A DNA stretch of 41,839 bases from Lachnospiraceae bacterium (GTDB lineage: Bacteria; Bacillota; Clostridia; Lachnospirales; Lachnospiraceae), in the NCBI GenBank assembly GCA_029071325.1, contig JAIEAP010000015.1, positions 1 through 41,839 of the forward strand, given 5' to 3'. Each line of letters starts with the position of its first letter. Positions within the stretch are counted from its first letter, which is position 1. The notes beneath the pieces are model-generated. The model ran no database searches. It saw only the letters and a program-made list of their open reading frames with translations, and was not told the DNA's origin. The translations under genes and the position numbers were made by a program. Below, one piece after another: positions 16,523 to 26,312 of the stretch.

Positions 16523-17589
16523 ATCAGCAGCCCTCCCAATAATCCCAATGCCAAGACCACGGCAGCTATAATCCCGCTTACGCCTGCCAGTTTACCATAG
16601 GCAATGGGCAGTTCGCCACAGACCTTACCGGTCTGTCCATTCAGGGAATAATAATAAAGCTTGCCGTTATTTCCATGATAGGTGATGGTCCAGATCGGCA
16701 GCAATACATAACTCCAGGACTCATGCTTTAACTGCATGGCACAGTCGCTGACATGCACGTGGTCGTATCCGCCGATGCTCTCCCGGATCAGATTGCGGGC
16801 ATACTGCTGGGTCTCCTGCCTTGCCGCCGCAGACAATTGTGCGCTTTCAATGTCACGTTTCTCCGCCTGAAAGCCTGACAGGTATCCCATGCTGAAGTCC
16901 TTTGCCCCTTCCAGCTGATAGGGCAGGACACCCTCCACCAGCTTCTTATTTGCTTTATTCAGCGCGTTCAGTTCCAGATTCTGCAATTGTATCTGTCCTG
17001 CCCGTGTGACCTGGTAATATTTCGTCTCGGTATACCGCTCGTCTCCGCTGGTCCACACTCTCACCTTGGTGGCATCTGCCTTCATCCGCCCCGTATAATC
17101 CGCTTCATACATCCAGAACGGAAAGTAAACACCAGACAGCTTGTCCATCTGCTTTTTATGAAAAAATGCTTTGGGAACAAACTTTTTACCGCCAACATAT
17201 CCCAGGAACATTTCCTCTGCCTTTTTCCTGTCAATGGAAAAAGGCACTACCTTATCCGGCAGATATTTCCCGGTCAGCCTTCCTGACAGAACTACGGGAT
17301 TCTGGCAATAATAGCAGTGAGTCGCCGCCGTAGTGGCATCGGTGACAATCTCTGCCCCACAACTGGGGCAATGGTATACAGCCGCATTATCAACAGCGGC
17401 AGCGGGGTCCACTCCCCCGCTGCCATCCATACTTCCCACAGCATGCTCATTCTCTGACGCCGGTTTCATTGCATCCAGTTGCTCCTGCGTGAATCTAGAG
17501 TCACAGTATTCGCATTTATAAGCGCCGGACTCCGGATCAAATATCAGTTCTCCGTCACAGTTCGGGCACTTAAAACTAATAACCGCCAT
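16516..17589 (-). CDS. Zinc-ribbon membrane protein, YdjG-like
   Basis: A 357-residue protein with two N-terminal zinc ribbons, CPNC/CEYC (8-29) and CPSC/CYYC (about 74-95), separated by a Gly/Asp-rich linker. A long soluble region follows, and one membrane helix sits at the extreme C-terminus (about 335-356). The middle contains FFHKKQMDKLSGVYFPFWMYEADY and YVLLPIWTITYHGN, typical of the YdjG/TFIIB-type zinc ribbon group. It is cytosolic and tail-anchored. It comes between the SPFH gene (18 bases upstream) and the TPM gene (7-base overlap), so the three are translated together. Confidence 0.82.
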   Translation of the reverse strand: MAVISFKCPNCDGELIFDPESGAYKCEYCDSRFTQEQLDAMKPASENEHAVGSMDGSGGVDPAAAVDNAAVYHCPSCGAEIVTDATTAATHCYYCQNPVVLSGRLTGKYLPDKVVPFSIDRKKAEEMFLGYVGGKKFVPKAFFHKKQMDKLSGVYFPFWMYEADYTGRMKADATKVRVWTSGDERYTETKYYQVTRAGQIQLQNLELNALNKANKKLVEGVLPYQLEGAKDFSMGYLSGFQAEKRDIESAQLSAAARQETQQYARNLIRESIGGYDHVHVSDCAMQLKHESWSYVLLPIWTITYHGNNGKLYYYSLNGQTGKVCGELPIAYGKLAGVSGIIAAVVLALGLLGGLLIW

Positions 17590-17607
17590 ATTTCCTGTCT
17601 CCTTCTG

Positions 17608-18924
17608 TTATGGACGCGCTTTGCCACAATTGCTGCAGAATTTCCCACTATTCGTGGCTCCGCATTCACAGGTCCACTCTCCTGCAGGCGCCGGCTTGCC
17701 GCAGTTGCTGCAGAACTTCCCGCTATTTACCGCACCGCACTCACAGGTCCACTCTGCCGCCGCAGGCGCAGGCATCGGTTTACCGCAGTTACTGCAGAAT
17801 TTCCCGCTGTTTACCGCACCGCACTCACAGGTCCAGCCTGCATTCGAAGCTGCAGCGCCCTGCATGGATGCACCCTGCTGCGGCGCTCCGCCGCCCACAA
17901 CCACATTGCCCGGCATCACGCCCGAAGCTGCTGGATTCGGCTGCTGCCCGGTCATCTGATTGAGACTGTCCATAGAAGCGTTAAATGCATTCATACCCAT
18001 TCCGACTCCCATAAAGCCTGCCATCGCACCGCCTGCATTGGAGCCGGCATCCTTGATTCCCTCCGTCATGTTGCTCACTGCAATGCCCCGCAGTACGTTA
18101 GGATCATTACCCACCATAGCGCCTTTATTTCGCATATTGATAAGATTCTGAGACTCCTCGTCATAGGAGATGCTGGCAATACCTACATTCTGCACCTCCA
18201 TACCGCGCTGCATGTTCCAGTCTTCATCCAGAATATTGCGCATATATTGACTGAGTTCACGCCCTTTGGAAGGCACATAGGAAATACGCATGCCGTCTGC
18301 CGACATTTGATTGATGGCCGACTGCAGCGCCTCTAAAAACTCGGAAATATACTGCTCATTGATATCCGTGATCTCTACGCGGTCTTTATTTCTGGGAACC
18401 GCCTCTGCATAGAAACGGATCGGATCTACGATCTTGATAGAATATGTGCCGTGCGCCCGCAGGAATAATTCTGCGTTATAGAAATTATCAAAGTAATTGA
18501 TGGGGTTACGGGTACCGAATTTAATTCCTTTAATCTCCTGGAGATTTATAAAAAATACCTTTTGCATGGTAGGAGTCTGCCCTCCATACTTGATACGGTT
18601 GAAGGACTCCTTCAGGGTGTCCCCGAACTGCCCGTTGAACAAAGACGGCATGGAAGAATTATCCACTTTGTAATATCCCGGCTCTGCGGTATAATCCACT
18701 ATCTTGCCACCGTCCACTAACAGCATCATCTGATTATCATACACATGTACAACAGAACCATTTGACACCGAATCTACCGTTCCCTTGGTATTCTGCCCCT
18801 TGCGGATCATAACGCCTCTGGTAAAGACAGTCTGATCTCCCATATCATCCGCTTCAATGACCTCCAGCCACTGATCAGCAAAGCCTCCGCCGATTGCACT
18901 GGTTACTGCTTTAATAATTCCCAT
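17608..18924 (-). CDS. SPFH-domain protein with three C-terminal zinc ribbons, YdjI-like
   Basis: A 438-residue protein. Residues 1-270 form an SPFH (flotillin/stomatin-like) domain of the YdjI type, opening GIIKAVTSAIGGGFADQWLE. A Gly/Met/Ala-rich linker follows. The last 75 residues are three tandem copies of WTCECGAVNSGKFCSNCGK, each with two CxxC pairs. The copies are nearly identical at DNA level, suggesting recent duplication. ATG 18924 is chosen because AAGGAGG lies 7 bases upstream. It is second in the four-gene cluster. In the known module YdjI acts with YdjG and YdjH at the membrane. Confidence 0.88.
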   Translation of the reverse strand: MGIIKAVTSAIGGGFADQWLEVIEADDMGDQTVFTRGVMIRKGQNTKGTVDSVSNGSVVHVYDNQMMLLVDGGKIVDYTAEPGYYKVDNSSMPSLFNGQFGDTLKESFNRIKYGGQTPTMQKVFFINLQEIKGIKFGTRNPINYFDNFYNAELFLRAHGTYSIKIVDPIRFYAEAVPRNKDRVEITDINEQYISEFLEALQSAINQMSADGMRISYVPSKGRELSQYMRNILDEDWNMQRGMEVQNVGIASISYDEESQNLINMRNKGAMVGNDPNVLRGIAVSNMTEGIKDAGSNAGGAMAGFMGVGMGMNAFNASMDSLNQMTGQQPNPAASGVMPGNVVVGGGAPQQGASMQGAAASNAGWTCECGAVNSGKFCSNCGKPMPAPAAAEWTCECGAVNSGKFCSNCGKPAPAGEWTCECGATNSGKFCSNCGKARP

Positions 18925-18998
18925 TGTCAACCTCCTTATTTTCCTTTGTTGGATTTTGTTTATGTACCATCTGTTACTCTCACACAGAGCTATATGTT

Positions 18999-19760
18999 CT
19001 ATACTCTCTGATAAGACACTTCATAATAATGCTGCAGCGACCACACCTGCATATTGATAGGCGTTACTTCGCTACCGCAATACTCACAGCGCTTTACACC
19101 CAGGGTTTTAATGGGCGCTCCGCAATTGGGGCAGTTTAAGCCCACGCCGTGATCCGCGTTTGCCCTGCTCTCATCCTGGATATACATCAATTCCACATTA
19201 TATTTGGTCTGTTCCATCAGGTCTTCCCTGCCGGAAAATATCCTGCCGTCGCGTTCTTTGTAGTGAATATGTTCCACCGCGCTCTGAAGCGTGATAATGC
19301 ATTTTCCCATTTTCTTTTCATAACGGGTAATCTCTGTCTGATGAACGCGTATGTCCTTGTATGTCTCCCGGATGCCAGACCGTTCGTTCTGGGCAATCTG
19401 CCCCCTCACCTGCTCCTTAAGCGCCTCGGAACATTCCGTCATTGCTCCAATGCTTCCCGCCGTAATGGCTCCAAGCGCCATGACCAGTATGTTCTCCGCT
19501 TTGTTGCGGAACTGCACCCAGTTGAACTCCGGGAAATCCCTCTGTATCTGCGGTTCATAAACCCGCGTCATACCCGCCACAGAACACGGGGTTGCCGCCA
19601 ACTCCCTCTCCTGACGCTTCCAGCCGTCTATCAGGGAATCTGTCCCAAACATGCTTCTGGAAAAACGGCGCACCCGGCTTCGCACATAGAAGACCAGTCC
19701 GGCGGCTCCACCCACCACGCACAGCATAATTACCGCAAACACCATCCACCGATCCGGCAT
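18999..19760 (-). CDS. Membrane-anchored protein with Tim44-like region and C-terminal zinc ribbon
   Basis: A 253-residue protein. One N-terminal membrane helix (about 7-27) is followed by a basic stop-transfer RSRVRRFSR. The central region FPEFNWVQFRNKAENILVMAL resembles Tim44/TimA-like domains (a pattern also seen in bacterial lipid-interacting proteins), assigned with moderate certainty. The C-terminal ribbon has CPNC and CEYC. The ATG at 19760 follows TGA of prfB; a GTG at 19769 overlapping prfB is an alternative. It takes the place where a PspA-type gene stands in the B. subtilis ydj operon, but it is not PspA. Confidence 0.75.
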   Translation of the reverse strand: MPDRWMVFAVIMLCVVGGAAGLVFYVRSRVRRFSRSMFGTDSLIDGWKRQERELAATPCSVAGMTRVYEPQIQRDFPEFNWVQFRNKAENILVMALGAITAGSIGAMTECSEALKEQVRGQIAQNERSGIRETYKDIRVHQTEITRYEKKMGKCIITLQSAVEHIHYKERDGRIFSGREDLMEQTKYNVELMYIQDESRANADHGVGLNCPNCGAPIKTLGVKRCEYCGSEVTPINMQVWSLQHYYEVSYQRV

Positions 19761-19761
19761 A

Positions 19762-20890
19762 TCACTCACCCGTCCTCTCAGGGCAGCCCAAAGACAGCCA
19801 CTTCAGATATCCGTTTATAAAAATATCAATCCCCCCGTCCAATACGCTGTCCGTATTGCCGGTTTCCACTCCGGTACGCAGATCCTTTACCATGGTGTAG
19901 GGCTGCAGCACATAGGAACGGATCTGGTTCCCCCAGCCGATCTCCGTCACTTCACCCCGGATATCCGCTGCCTTATCTGCGTTCTCCTGCTGCTTAAGCA
20001 TGTACAGCTTGGCTTTCAGCATCTGCATGGCCTTATCTTTGTTCATATGCTGAGATCGCTCATTCTGACAGGTCACCACAATCCCTGTGGGGAAGTGGGT
20101 AATACGGATGGCAGAGGATGTCTTGTTGATATGCTGACCTCCTGCACCACTGGATCGATAGGTATCGATGCGGATGTCCTCATCTCTCACCTCTATATCG
20201 ATATCCTCCTCAATATCCGGCATCACATCGCAGGATACAAAAGAGGTCTGCCGCTTGCCTGCTGCATTAAAAGGGGATATCCTGACCAGACGGTGTACGC
20301 CCTTCTCTGATTTCAGATACCCATATGCGTTCTCTCCATTGACCTGGAAGGTGATGGATTTGATTCCAGCCTCCTCACCGTCCAGCGAATCCAGCACTTC
20401 CAGGGAAAATCCCTTGTCAGACGCCCACCTTGTGTACATACGGTACAGCATCGCCGCCCAGTCGCAGGATTCTGTTCCCCCCGCGCCTGCATGAAGAGAT
20501 ACGATAGCATTATCCCTGTCATACTCTCCCGCTAACAGAGTTTTGAGCCTGATCTTCTCAAATGCGCTTTCATATTCCGCAATTTCCTGCTCAATCTCCG
20601 GTATCAACGCGGGGTCATTTTCTTCATCTCCCATTTCTATCAGGGTCTCAATATCCGACAACCGATTCTCAAGTTCCTGATAAATAGATACGTCATCTTT
20701 ATAGCTTTTCAATTCTTTCATTTTCGCCTGGGACACCTGCGCGTCATTCCAGAAATCCGGAGCCTCCATCTCACGCTCCAGCTCTTCGATCCGCTTCGAC
20801 TTATCGGCTAAGTTAAAGTGAATCCCTCACTTCCTGCAGCGGCGCATGGTAAGCGCCTAATTTGGACCTGAATCCATCTAATTCTACCAC
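19762..20890 (-). CDS. prfB: Peptide chain release factor 2, programmed +1 frameshift
   Basis: RF2 releases peptides at UGA and UAA. The gene needs a frameshift. Frame 1 starts at GTG 20890 (SD-like GGTGAT) and reads VELDGFRSKLGAY to VRDSL, stopping at TAA (20813-20815). Skipping one T after CTT (20816-20818) enters frame 2 with NLADKSKRIEELE and continues to 19762. The joined product is 375 residues, normal for RF2. SPF (stop recognition) occurs in VRISPFNA and GGQ in SSGAGGQHINKTSS. It follows the CtpA gene by 63 bases, and its stop touches the Tim44-like gene. Confidence 0.95.
20813..20818 (-). other. prfB frameshift site CTT-TAA-C
   Basis: The slippery CTT (20816-20818) is followed by in-frame TAA instead of the usual TGA, then C. 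An internal SD-like GAGGGA lies before it, but with 5-6 bases of spacing rather than the tight 3-base spacing of the classical site. Confidence 0.85.
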
Positions 20891-20953
20891 AGTATCACCA
20901 ACTTTCTGTTTTTATTATTGCCCGGTTCCAAGACCCGGCTGCAACCCACTACC

Positions 20954-22252
20954 TTATTGCACTTCTCCCCGCAGTACCTCCATTGCCTTCAACACCTGAT
21001 TATCCTGTAGTTCATCGTAATCTGTATCCGCATCTCCCAGATACTCAAACTCCAACTCCACATCCGGTGTAATTCCCACCCCGTGAATATAATCGCCATT
21101 GGGCGTATAATACCTGGCAACGGTAATCTTATAAGCGCTTCCATCCTCCATTTGCCGGACATTCTGCACAATTCCCTTGCCAAAGGTAGTCGTTCCGATC
21201 AACGTAGCATATCCGTAATCCCTGACAGCCCCTGCAAATATTTCCGATGCGCTGGCCGAATAACCGTTCACCAGTACCGCTACCGGAATGTCCAGGTATG
21301 TGCTGCCCTCTGAAGTATAATCCTGCCGGTTGCCATATTTGTCCTCTGTATAAAACAGTACGCCCTGCGGCAAAAGCATATCCAGCATCTGCTGACACGC
21401 CACCACCAGACCGCCGCCGTTATTCCTTAGATCGATCACCATTTTTTTCATGCCCTGCGCCTGCAGATCCTCAATCGCCTGCTGGAAATAGCCGGGTGTA
21501 TTCTGCGCGAATTCCACCACCTCTATATAGCCGATCTCATCATCCAGCATTCTGTGCTCTACCGTAGGAATATCTACCTCGCCCCGCTCAACATCAAACT
21601 CCATGGGCTCATCATCTCGTACAATCTGAAGATGCACGGAAGTGCCCTCCTCACCCCGGATGTGGGTCACAAGCTCCGACAATTCCATGGTGACGGCCTC
21701 GATATCCTCCACCATCACAATCCTGTCCCCCGCCTTAAGTCCCGCTTTGTATGCTGGAGAATCATCATACACCCTGGTAATCGTGACCTCCATAGTGTTC
21801 TTATTCTGTTGCAGCGCCGCTCCTATACCGTAATAATTCGCAGTTGTGTCAATCATGATCTCCTGATATTCTTCCGGCGTATAGTACACACTGTAAGGAT
21901 CTCCCAGACCAGAAAACAATCCCTTATATACGCCGTCTATCAAGGCATCCTCATCGATATCCTCATAATAATTAGCATAGATCTCCATTGCAAGACGATC
22001 CAGCTTCAGGGTTGCCGCCTCGTCCAACAGCATTCCATTCTCGGAAACCGTCTCCTGCCCTGCGCCTCCCACTGTGATCGTTCCCGTCACCAGCAAAACC
22101 ACTGCCAGAACGACGGCAAGAAGCACCGTTGCGCCTGCCCCGGTCAGCAATCCGCCTATATACGCCCGCTTACGCCTTCTGATGTGATTGCGCTGCATAT
22201 ATTCCTCTCTGCCCTCCGGCGCTGCAAACGCCTGCTGTTCCCATTGCTCCAT
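20954..22252 (-). CDS. S41 C-terminal processing peptidase (CtpA type)
   Basis: A 432-residue protein with one N-terminal membrane anchor (about 32-58), a helical linker, a PDZ domain (about 125-205, TRVYDDSPAYKAGLKAGDRI) and an S41 protease domain. The Ser nucleophile is in NGYSASASEIFAGA and the Lys in TTTFGKGIVQ. Together they form the expected Ser-Lys dyad. ATG 22252 has AAGGA upstream; an ATG six codons earlier has none. It lies 24 bases after the M23 gene, so cleavage of an envelope protein or regulator in the FtsEX pathway is plausible but not shown. Confidence 0.93.
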   Translation of the reverse strand: MEQWEQQAFAAPEGREEYMQRNHIRRRKRAYIGGLLTGAGATVLLAVVLAVVLLVTGTITVGGAGQETVSENGMLLDEAATLKLDRLAMEIYANYYEDIDEDALIDGVYKGLFSGLGDPYSVYYTPEEYQEIMIDTTANYYGIGAALQQNKNTMEVTITRVYDDSPAYKAGLKAGDRIVMVEDIEAVTMELSELVTHIRGEEGTSVHLQIVRDDEPMEFDVERGEVDIPTVEHRMLDDEIGYIEVVEFAQNTPGYFQQAIEDLQAQGMKKMVIDLRNNGGGLVVACQQMLDMLLPQGVLFYTEDKYGNRQDYTSEGSTYLDIPVAVLVNGYSASASEIFAGAVRDYGYATLIGTTTFGKGIVQNVRQMEDGSAYKITVARYYTPNGDYIHGVGITPDVELEFEYLGDADTDYDELQDNQVLKAMEVLRGEVQ

Positions 22253-22276
22253 TATGATTCCTTCTTCCATTCTTCA

Positions 22277-23488
22277 TTATTTACTGACATAATTCCACGG
22301 ACTCACATAACTGCCGTTAAGCGCCACCCCGAAATGCAGATGGTTCGCCGTAGAAATTCCTGTGCTCCCAACCTTGGCAACGCATTCTCCCGCCTTGACA
22401 CTCTGCCCCGCACTTACCGTCAGGGATGAGGCATGACAGTACACCGTATATAAGCCGCCTCCATGGCTGATCATGACATAATTACCGTTTCCCCTGCTGT
22501 AACCGGCAAAGGTAACCGTACCGTCCGCCGCCGCCACAATGTCCGCACCATAGGATGCTCCGATATCAATTCCCTTATGGTTGGAGGATGCCCCCGCAGT
22601 AGGTGCAATGCGGGCGCCATAATCGCTGGTCACTCTCGTGCTGCTGGGACATGGCCACACAAATGCGCCCCCAGAATACTGGTTACCAGGTTGTTCAGTC
22701 TCATCTGTACCGCCGTTTGCTTCCTGCCTTCGCTGTTCTTCCTCCTGTCTGCGGCGCTCAGCCTCCTGAATCTGCGCAATCAATTCATTCTGCGCATCAA
22801 TTTTCGCCTGCACCATATCCGCGTCCGACTGGGCATCCGCAAGGTCGGTGTTGACTGCCGACAGTTCCGCCTGCTTCGCATCCGCCAATTGCTGTACGAC
22901 TGCCTGCTGCTCTTCTACCTGCGCTTTCAGTTCCTCCAGTTCGGCATATTCCTGTTCTAGGTTTTCCTTTATATTTGCGACATATTGAACACTCTCCTCG
23001 TATTGCAGGAGCATCTCTCTATCATATTCCGTAATCTGCCGGATATATTCCGCCTGACTTAAAAACTCTCCCATATTGCGCGCACGAAACAGCGCATCCA
23101 GATAAGAAACAGAGTAACTGTTCTCGTACATATACTGAATACGCTTTGTCATAGTCACAGTCTGCTCATCCACATCCGCCTGTGCCTGTATGAGTTCTTC
23201 CTGGGTCTGTGTAATCTCAGCGCTCTTAACATCCAGCTTTTCCTGTGTCTCGGTAATCTGCTGGGAAATAGTGGTCAATTGGGCATCCAGTTCTTCCACC
23301 TTAGCGGCAATATCCTGTTTGGAATCCTTTAGTTCCTTGATCAGTTCCTTGGCCTTCTCAAGTTCGGCCTCCAGCGCTGCCTTCTCCCGCTGCGCCTCCG
23401 ACAGACTGCTGGCGGACAGCTTGAGCATGGGTGACAGAAGCAGCATTGCTGCCATGCCAAAGACAGACAGTTTCTTCCAGCACTTCAT
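22277..23488 (-). CDS. Secreted coiled-coil M23 endopeptidase, EnvC/PcsB-like partner of FtsEX
   Basis: A 403-residue exported protein: signal peptide (1-27), long coiled coil (about 28-255), short Gly/Thr linker, and M23 LytM domain (about 285-403). The zinc ligands are intact: H304 and D308 in NHKGIDIG, and HLH at 383-385, plus H352. It should therefore be an active peptidoglycan endopeptidase rather than only an activator like EnvC. The gene is 36 bases downstream of ftsX. In known systems FtsEX opens this coiled coil from the membrane to license hydrolysis at the division septum. Confidence 0.93.
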   Translation of the reverse strand: MKCWKKLSVFGMAAMLLLSPMLKLSASSLSEAQREKAALEAELEKAKELIKELKDSKQDIAAKVEELDAQLTTISQQITETQEKLDVKSAEITQTQEELIQAQADVDEQTVTMTKRIQYMYENSYSVSYLDALFRARNMGEFLSQAEYIRQITEYDREMLLQYEESVQYVANIKENLEQEYAELEELKAQVEEQQAVVQQLADAKQAELSAVNTDLADAQSDADMVQAKIDAQNELIAQIQEAERRRQEEEQRRQEANGGTDETEQPGNQYSGGAFVWPCPSSTRVTSDYGARIAPTAGASSNHKGIDIGASYGADIVAAADGTVTFAGYSRGNGNYVMISHGGGLYTVYCHASSLTVSAGQSVKAGECVAKVGSTGISTANHLHFGVALNGSYVSPWNYVSK

Positions 23489-23524
23489 CCTATTGTTCCT
23501 TCCTCCTATTAACTGACTGTTCCG

Positions 23525-24430
23525 CTATACCCTCAAGTGCTTGCGTATGGTCAAACGGCTTCCCAGAAAGCCGATACCGACTCCCAGAATGAGCGAAACC
23601 GGTACAAGCGTCCGAAACAACTCATTCGTAGGAATAAAATTCACCATGTTGCTTAAGAAATTAAATTTATCCGCCACATACACCACGATCCTGCCATACA
23701 GGAAATAAAGCAGCAGCAGCGGCAGACAGGAACCGACCAGACCAATGACTACACCTTCCACCACGAAGGGGGCGCGCACAAACGCATCGGTAGCTCCGAT
23801 CAGCTTCATAATGCCGATCTCCTCTCTGCGGACAGAGATACCTACTGTAACCGTATTGCTGATCAGGAAAATAGCTACTGCCAGCAAAATCAATATAACT
23901 CCCACTGATATGTATCCCACCAGACTATTGAAATCTGACAGCGTCTTGGCCGCCACTTCGGAATGATGCACCTCCCGCACCCCATCCACAGATTCCAGAT
24001 AGGTGACCAGCGCATCCTGCATGGATACATCCTTCATGTAAATCTCATAACTGGCAGAATTGATCAGAGGATTGCCGACAAATCCTGCCATTGCAGCTTC
24101 ATTGCCCTCAAAATAGAATTCCTTACAGCGCTCCCACGCTTCCTCCGCGGACACAAAATTATAATCCGCCACCTCTATGCGCTTGCCGATCTTATCTCCA
24201 ATATTGTCAATCTGCTCCTGACTGATTCCCTCATCAAAAAAGACGGATACGGCGACGCCCTCCTCCGCTTCCTTCACCATGGACTGGAAATTGCTTACAA
24301 TCGCATAAAACAGACCAAACAAAAAAATACAGGCACACATCGTAGCTATGGACGCAATCGAAAACATTTTATTGCGCCATATGTTCTTCATGCCCTGCTT
24401 AAAGGAATAAAAAAAAGAACTAATCTTCAT
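23525..24430 (-). CDS. ftsX: Cell division protein FtsX
   Basis: Membrane subunit of FtsEX, which couples ATP hydrolysis to cell wall hydrolases. The 301-residue protein has an N-terminal helix, an extracellular domain (about 60-170) and three C-terminal helices. [24 protein letters not shown] is the FtsX/MacB-type cytosolic coupling loop. ATG 24430 overlaps the ftsE stop by 11 bases; the in-frame upstream extension has no site. Length is normal. Confidence 0.95.
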   Translation of the reverse strand: MKISSFFYSFKQGMKNIWRNKMFSIASIATMCACIFLFGLFYAIVSNFQSMVKEAEEGVAVSVFFDEGISQEQIDNIGDKIGKRIEVADYNFVSAEEAWERCKEFYFEGNEAAMAGFVGNPLINSASYEIYMKDVSMQDALVTYLESVDGVREVHHSEVAAKTLSDFNSLVGYISVGVILILLAVAIFLISNTVTVGISVRREEIGIMKLIGATDAFVRAPFVVEGVVIGLVGSCLPLLLLYFLYGRIVVYVADKFNFLSNMVNFIPTNELFRTLVPVSLILGVGIGFLGSRLTIRKHLRV

Positions 24431-25103
24431 CGTCGGAACCACCTTTCTCGTCGCTGACCACAACACCCTTCTTCATGGTGATTACGCGTTTTCCCATCGC
24501 CTTCACGATCTCCATATTGTGGGTCACTACTACAACGGTCGTCCCCCGCTGGTTGATCTCATCCAAAAGCTTCATGATCTCCCATGCATTGGTATTGTCC
24601 AGGTTACCGGTAGGCTCATCCGCCAGAAGAATCTTCGGCTGGTTCACCAAAGCCCGTGCAATGGCAACTCTCTGCTGTTCTCCTCCCGAAAGCTGCCGGG
24701 GAAATGATTTGTATTTTGCCGCCAGCCCTACCATGGACAGCATCATGGGCACGCGGCTTCTGATCTTACGCGTCGGTTCCCCGATCACCTTCTGTGCAAA
24801 TGCAACGTTATCATATACGTTACGGTCCTTCAGCAGCCGGAAATCCTGGAATACCACCCCTACATTGCGGCGGTATTTCGGAATATGTTTGCCGTGTATC
24901 CCGCCAAGGTCACGACGGTTGATGGTGATAACTCCCTCTGTAGGTTCCAGCTCCTTAAGCAGCAGCTTGATCAGGGTCGATTTCCCCGAACCGCTGTTTC
25001 CAACGATGAAAACGAATTCTCCGTCCGCGATATCAATACTGACATCATTCAATGCCGGTATTCCTGCCGAATATGACTTGCTGACATGTTCAAGCTTAAT
25101 CAT
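24420..25103 (-). CDS. ftsE: Cell division ATP-binding protein FtsE
   Basis: ABC ATPase of FtsEX. The 227-residue protein has Walker A GNSGSGKS (35-42), the signature [15 protein letters not shown], Walker [12 protein letters not shown] and the H-loop histidine in VVVTHN. The C-terminal extension is short and acidic (EKGGSDDED). First gene of the ftsE-ftsX-M23-ctp group; the next upstream gene, a PucR-type regulator, ends 23 bases before it on the same strand, so shared transcription is likely. Regulation is not clear from the sequence. Confidence 0.97.
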   Translation of the reverse strand: MIKLEHVSKSYSAGIPALNDVSIDIADGEFVFIVGNSGSGKSTLIKLLLKELEPTEGVITINRRDLGGIHGKHIPKYRRNVGVVFQDFRLLKDRNVYDNVAFAQKVIGEPTRKIRSRVPMMLSMVGLAAKYKSFPRQLSGGEQQRVAIARALVNQPKILLADEPTGNLDNTNAWEIMKLLDEINQRGTTVVVVTHNMEIVKAMGKRVITMKKGVVVSDEKGGSDDED

Positions 25104-25126
25104 GTGTTCCTCCTAAAAATATCCGC

Positions 25127-26215
25127 CTAATAGTCCAGCGTCTCCATATATTTCATATACTTCACTACCATAAGAGCGATCTTAAATGTAATCGCATCCT
25201 CAAACACCCTCAGATCCAGCCCCGTGCTCTTCTGCAGCTTATCCAGACGATAGACCAGCGTGTTGCGGTGTATATACAACTGCCGGGAAGTCTCCGACAC
25301 ATTCAGGCTGTTCTCAAAGAATTTATTGATGGTGCTTAAGGTCTCCTCGTCAAAGTCATCCGGGGATTTTCCATCAAATATTTCCCGGATAAACATTTTG
25401 CACAGAGGGATCGGCAGCTGATAGATCAGTCGCCCAATGCCGAGGGCAGAATACGCAATGATATTCTTCTCCTCGAAAAAGATTTTCCCAACGTCCAACG
25501 CCATCCGCGCCTCTTTGTAAGAGCGGGACACCTCTTTGATCTCTGTTACCACAGTACCATATGCTATGTATACATCGGTGCGCGCCTCCGTCCGAAACAG
25601 ATTCAGTATGACATCCGCAGTCTTCTTCAGATCATCATACGTCTCGTTGGGGGCCAGTTCTTTCACCACAATGATATTCTTCTCGTCTACCGCAGTCACG
25701 AAGTCTCTGGACTTCCCGCCGAAAATGCCCCTTACCTTCTCCAGCTCATTGCCGTCCTTCTCCCTGTTGGTCTCCACGATATAGACCACGCGCCGTACTT
25801 CCGTCTCAATATGCAGCTTCTTGGCACGGTTGTAGATATCCACCAGCAGGAGATTGTCCAGCAGCAGGTTCTTGATAAAGTTGTCCTTATCAAACCGCTC
25901 CTTATATGCTACCAGAAGATTCTGTATTTGAAAACTGGCAATTTTTCCTACCATATATACATCCTCGCTGTCACCGTTGGCAAGCAGGACATATTCAATC
26001 TGGTGATCATCAAACACCTTAAAAAACTGGCATCCCTGAATGACCTGGCTGTCCGCAGGGGATTCCACAAACGCCAATGCCGGGTTGATATAGCTGTCCG
26101 CATCTGGGAAGGTAGTGGCAAGCACCTTGCCCTCCGTGTCAATAATACACAAATCCAATCTGGTAATGTTTTTCAAACCGTCAATTGTATTTTGAAGTAT
26201 CTGATTTGAAATCAT
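25127..26215 (-). CDS. PucR/CdaR-type transcriptional regulator
   Basis: A 362-residue cytosolic regulator. An N-terminal sensing domain (about 1-130) is followed by a GGDEF-like region and a C-terminal helix-turn-helix of the PucR family (SRQLYIHRNTLVYRLDKLQK, about 310-330). This matches the CdaR/sugar-diacid-regulator architecture. No diacid or purine pathway gene is close, so the ligand is unknown. The start follows AAGGAG. Its promoter (26313-26341) is separate, and readthrough into ftsE is possible. Confidence 0.88.
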   Translation of the reverse strand: MISNQILQNTIDGLKNITRLDLCIIDTEGKVLATTFPDADSYINPALAFVESPADSQVIQGCQFFKVFDDHQIEYVLLANGDSEDVYMVGKIASFQIQNLLVAYKERFDKDNFIKNLLLDNLLLVDIYNRAKKLHIETEVRRVVYIVETNREKDGNELEKVRGIFGGKSRDFVTAVDEKNIIVVKELAPNETYDDLKKTADVILNLFRTEARTDVYIAYGTVVTEIKEVSRSYKEARMALDVGKIFFEEKNIIAYSALGIGRLIYQLPIPLCKMFIREIFDGKSPDDFDEETLSTINKFFENSLNVSETSRQLYIHRNTLVYRLDKLQKSTGLDLRVFEDAITFKIALMVVKYMKYMETLDY

Positions 26216-26312
26216 CCTCTATTCTCCTTCTCTTTCCATTATCGCCCGCTCACTGGACAACTTTCACAAAAAAAAGCTGCGCTCTGGCAAATCCTCAAAA
26301 CTCCTGCTTTAT

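Noticed and set aside
17479-18336. 285-codon plus-strand open frame opposite the YdjG/SPFH genes
   Set aside because: Its repeats mirror the zinc-ribbon repeats on the other strand. The SPFH reading is clearly the real gene.
19762-20769. A short prfB starting at ATG 20769
   Set aside because: This would lose about 40 residues of the conserved N-terminus, which are present in two frames joined by a +1 shift.
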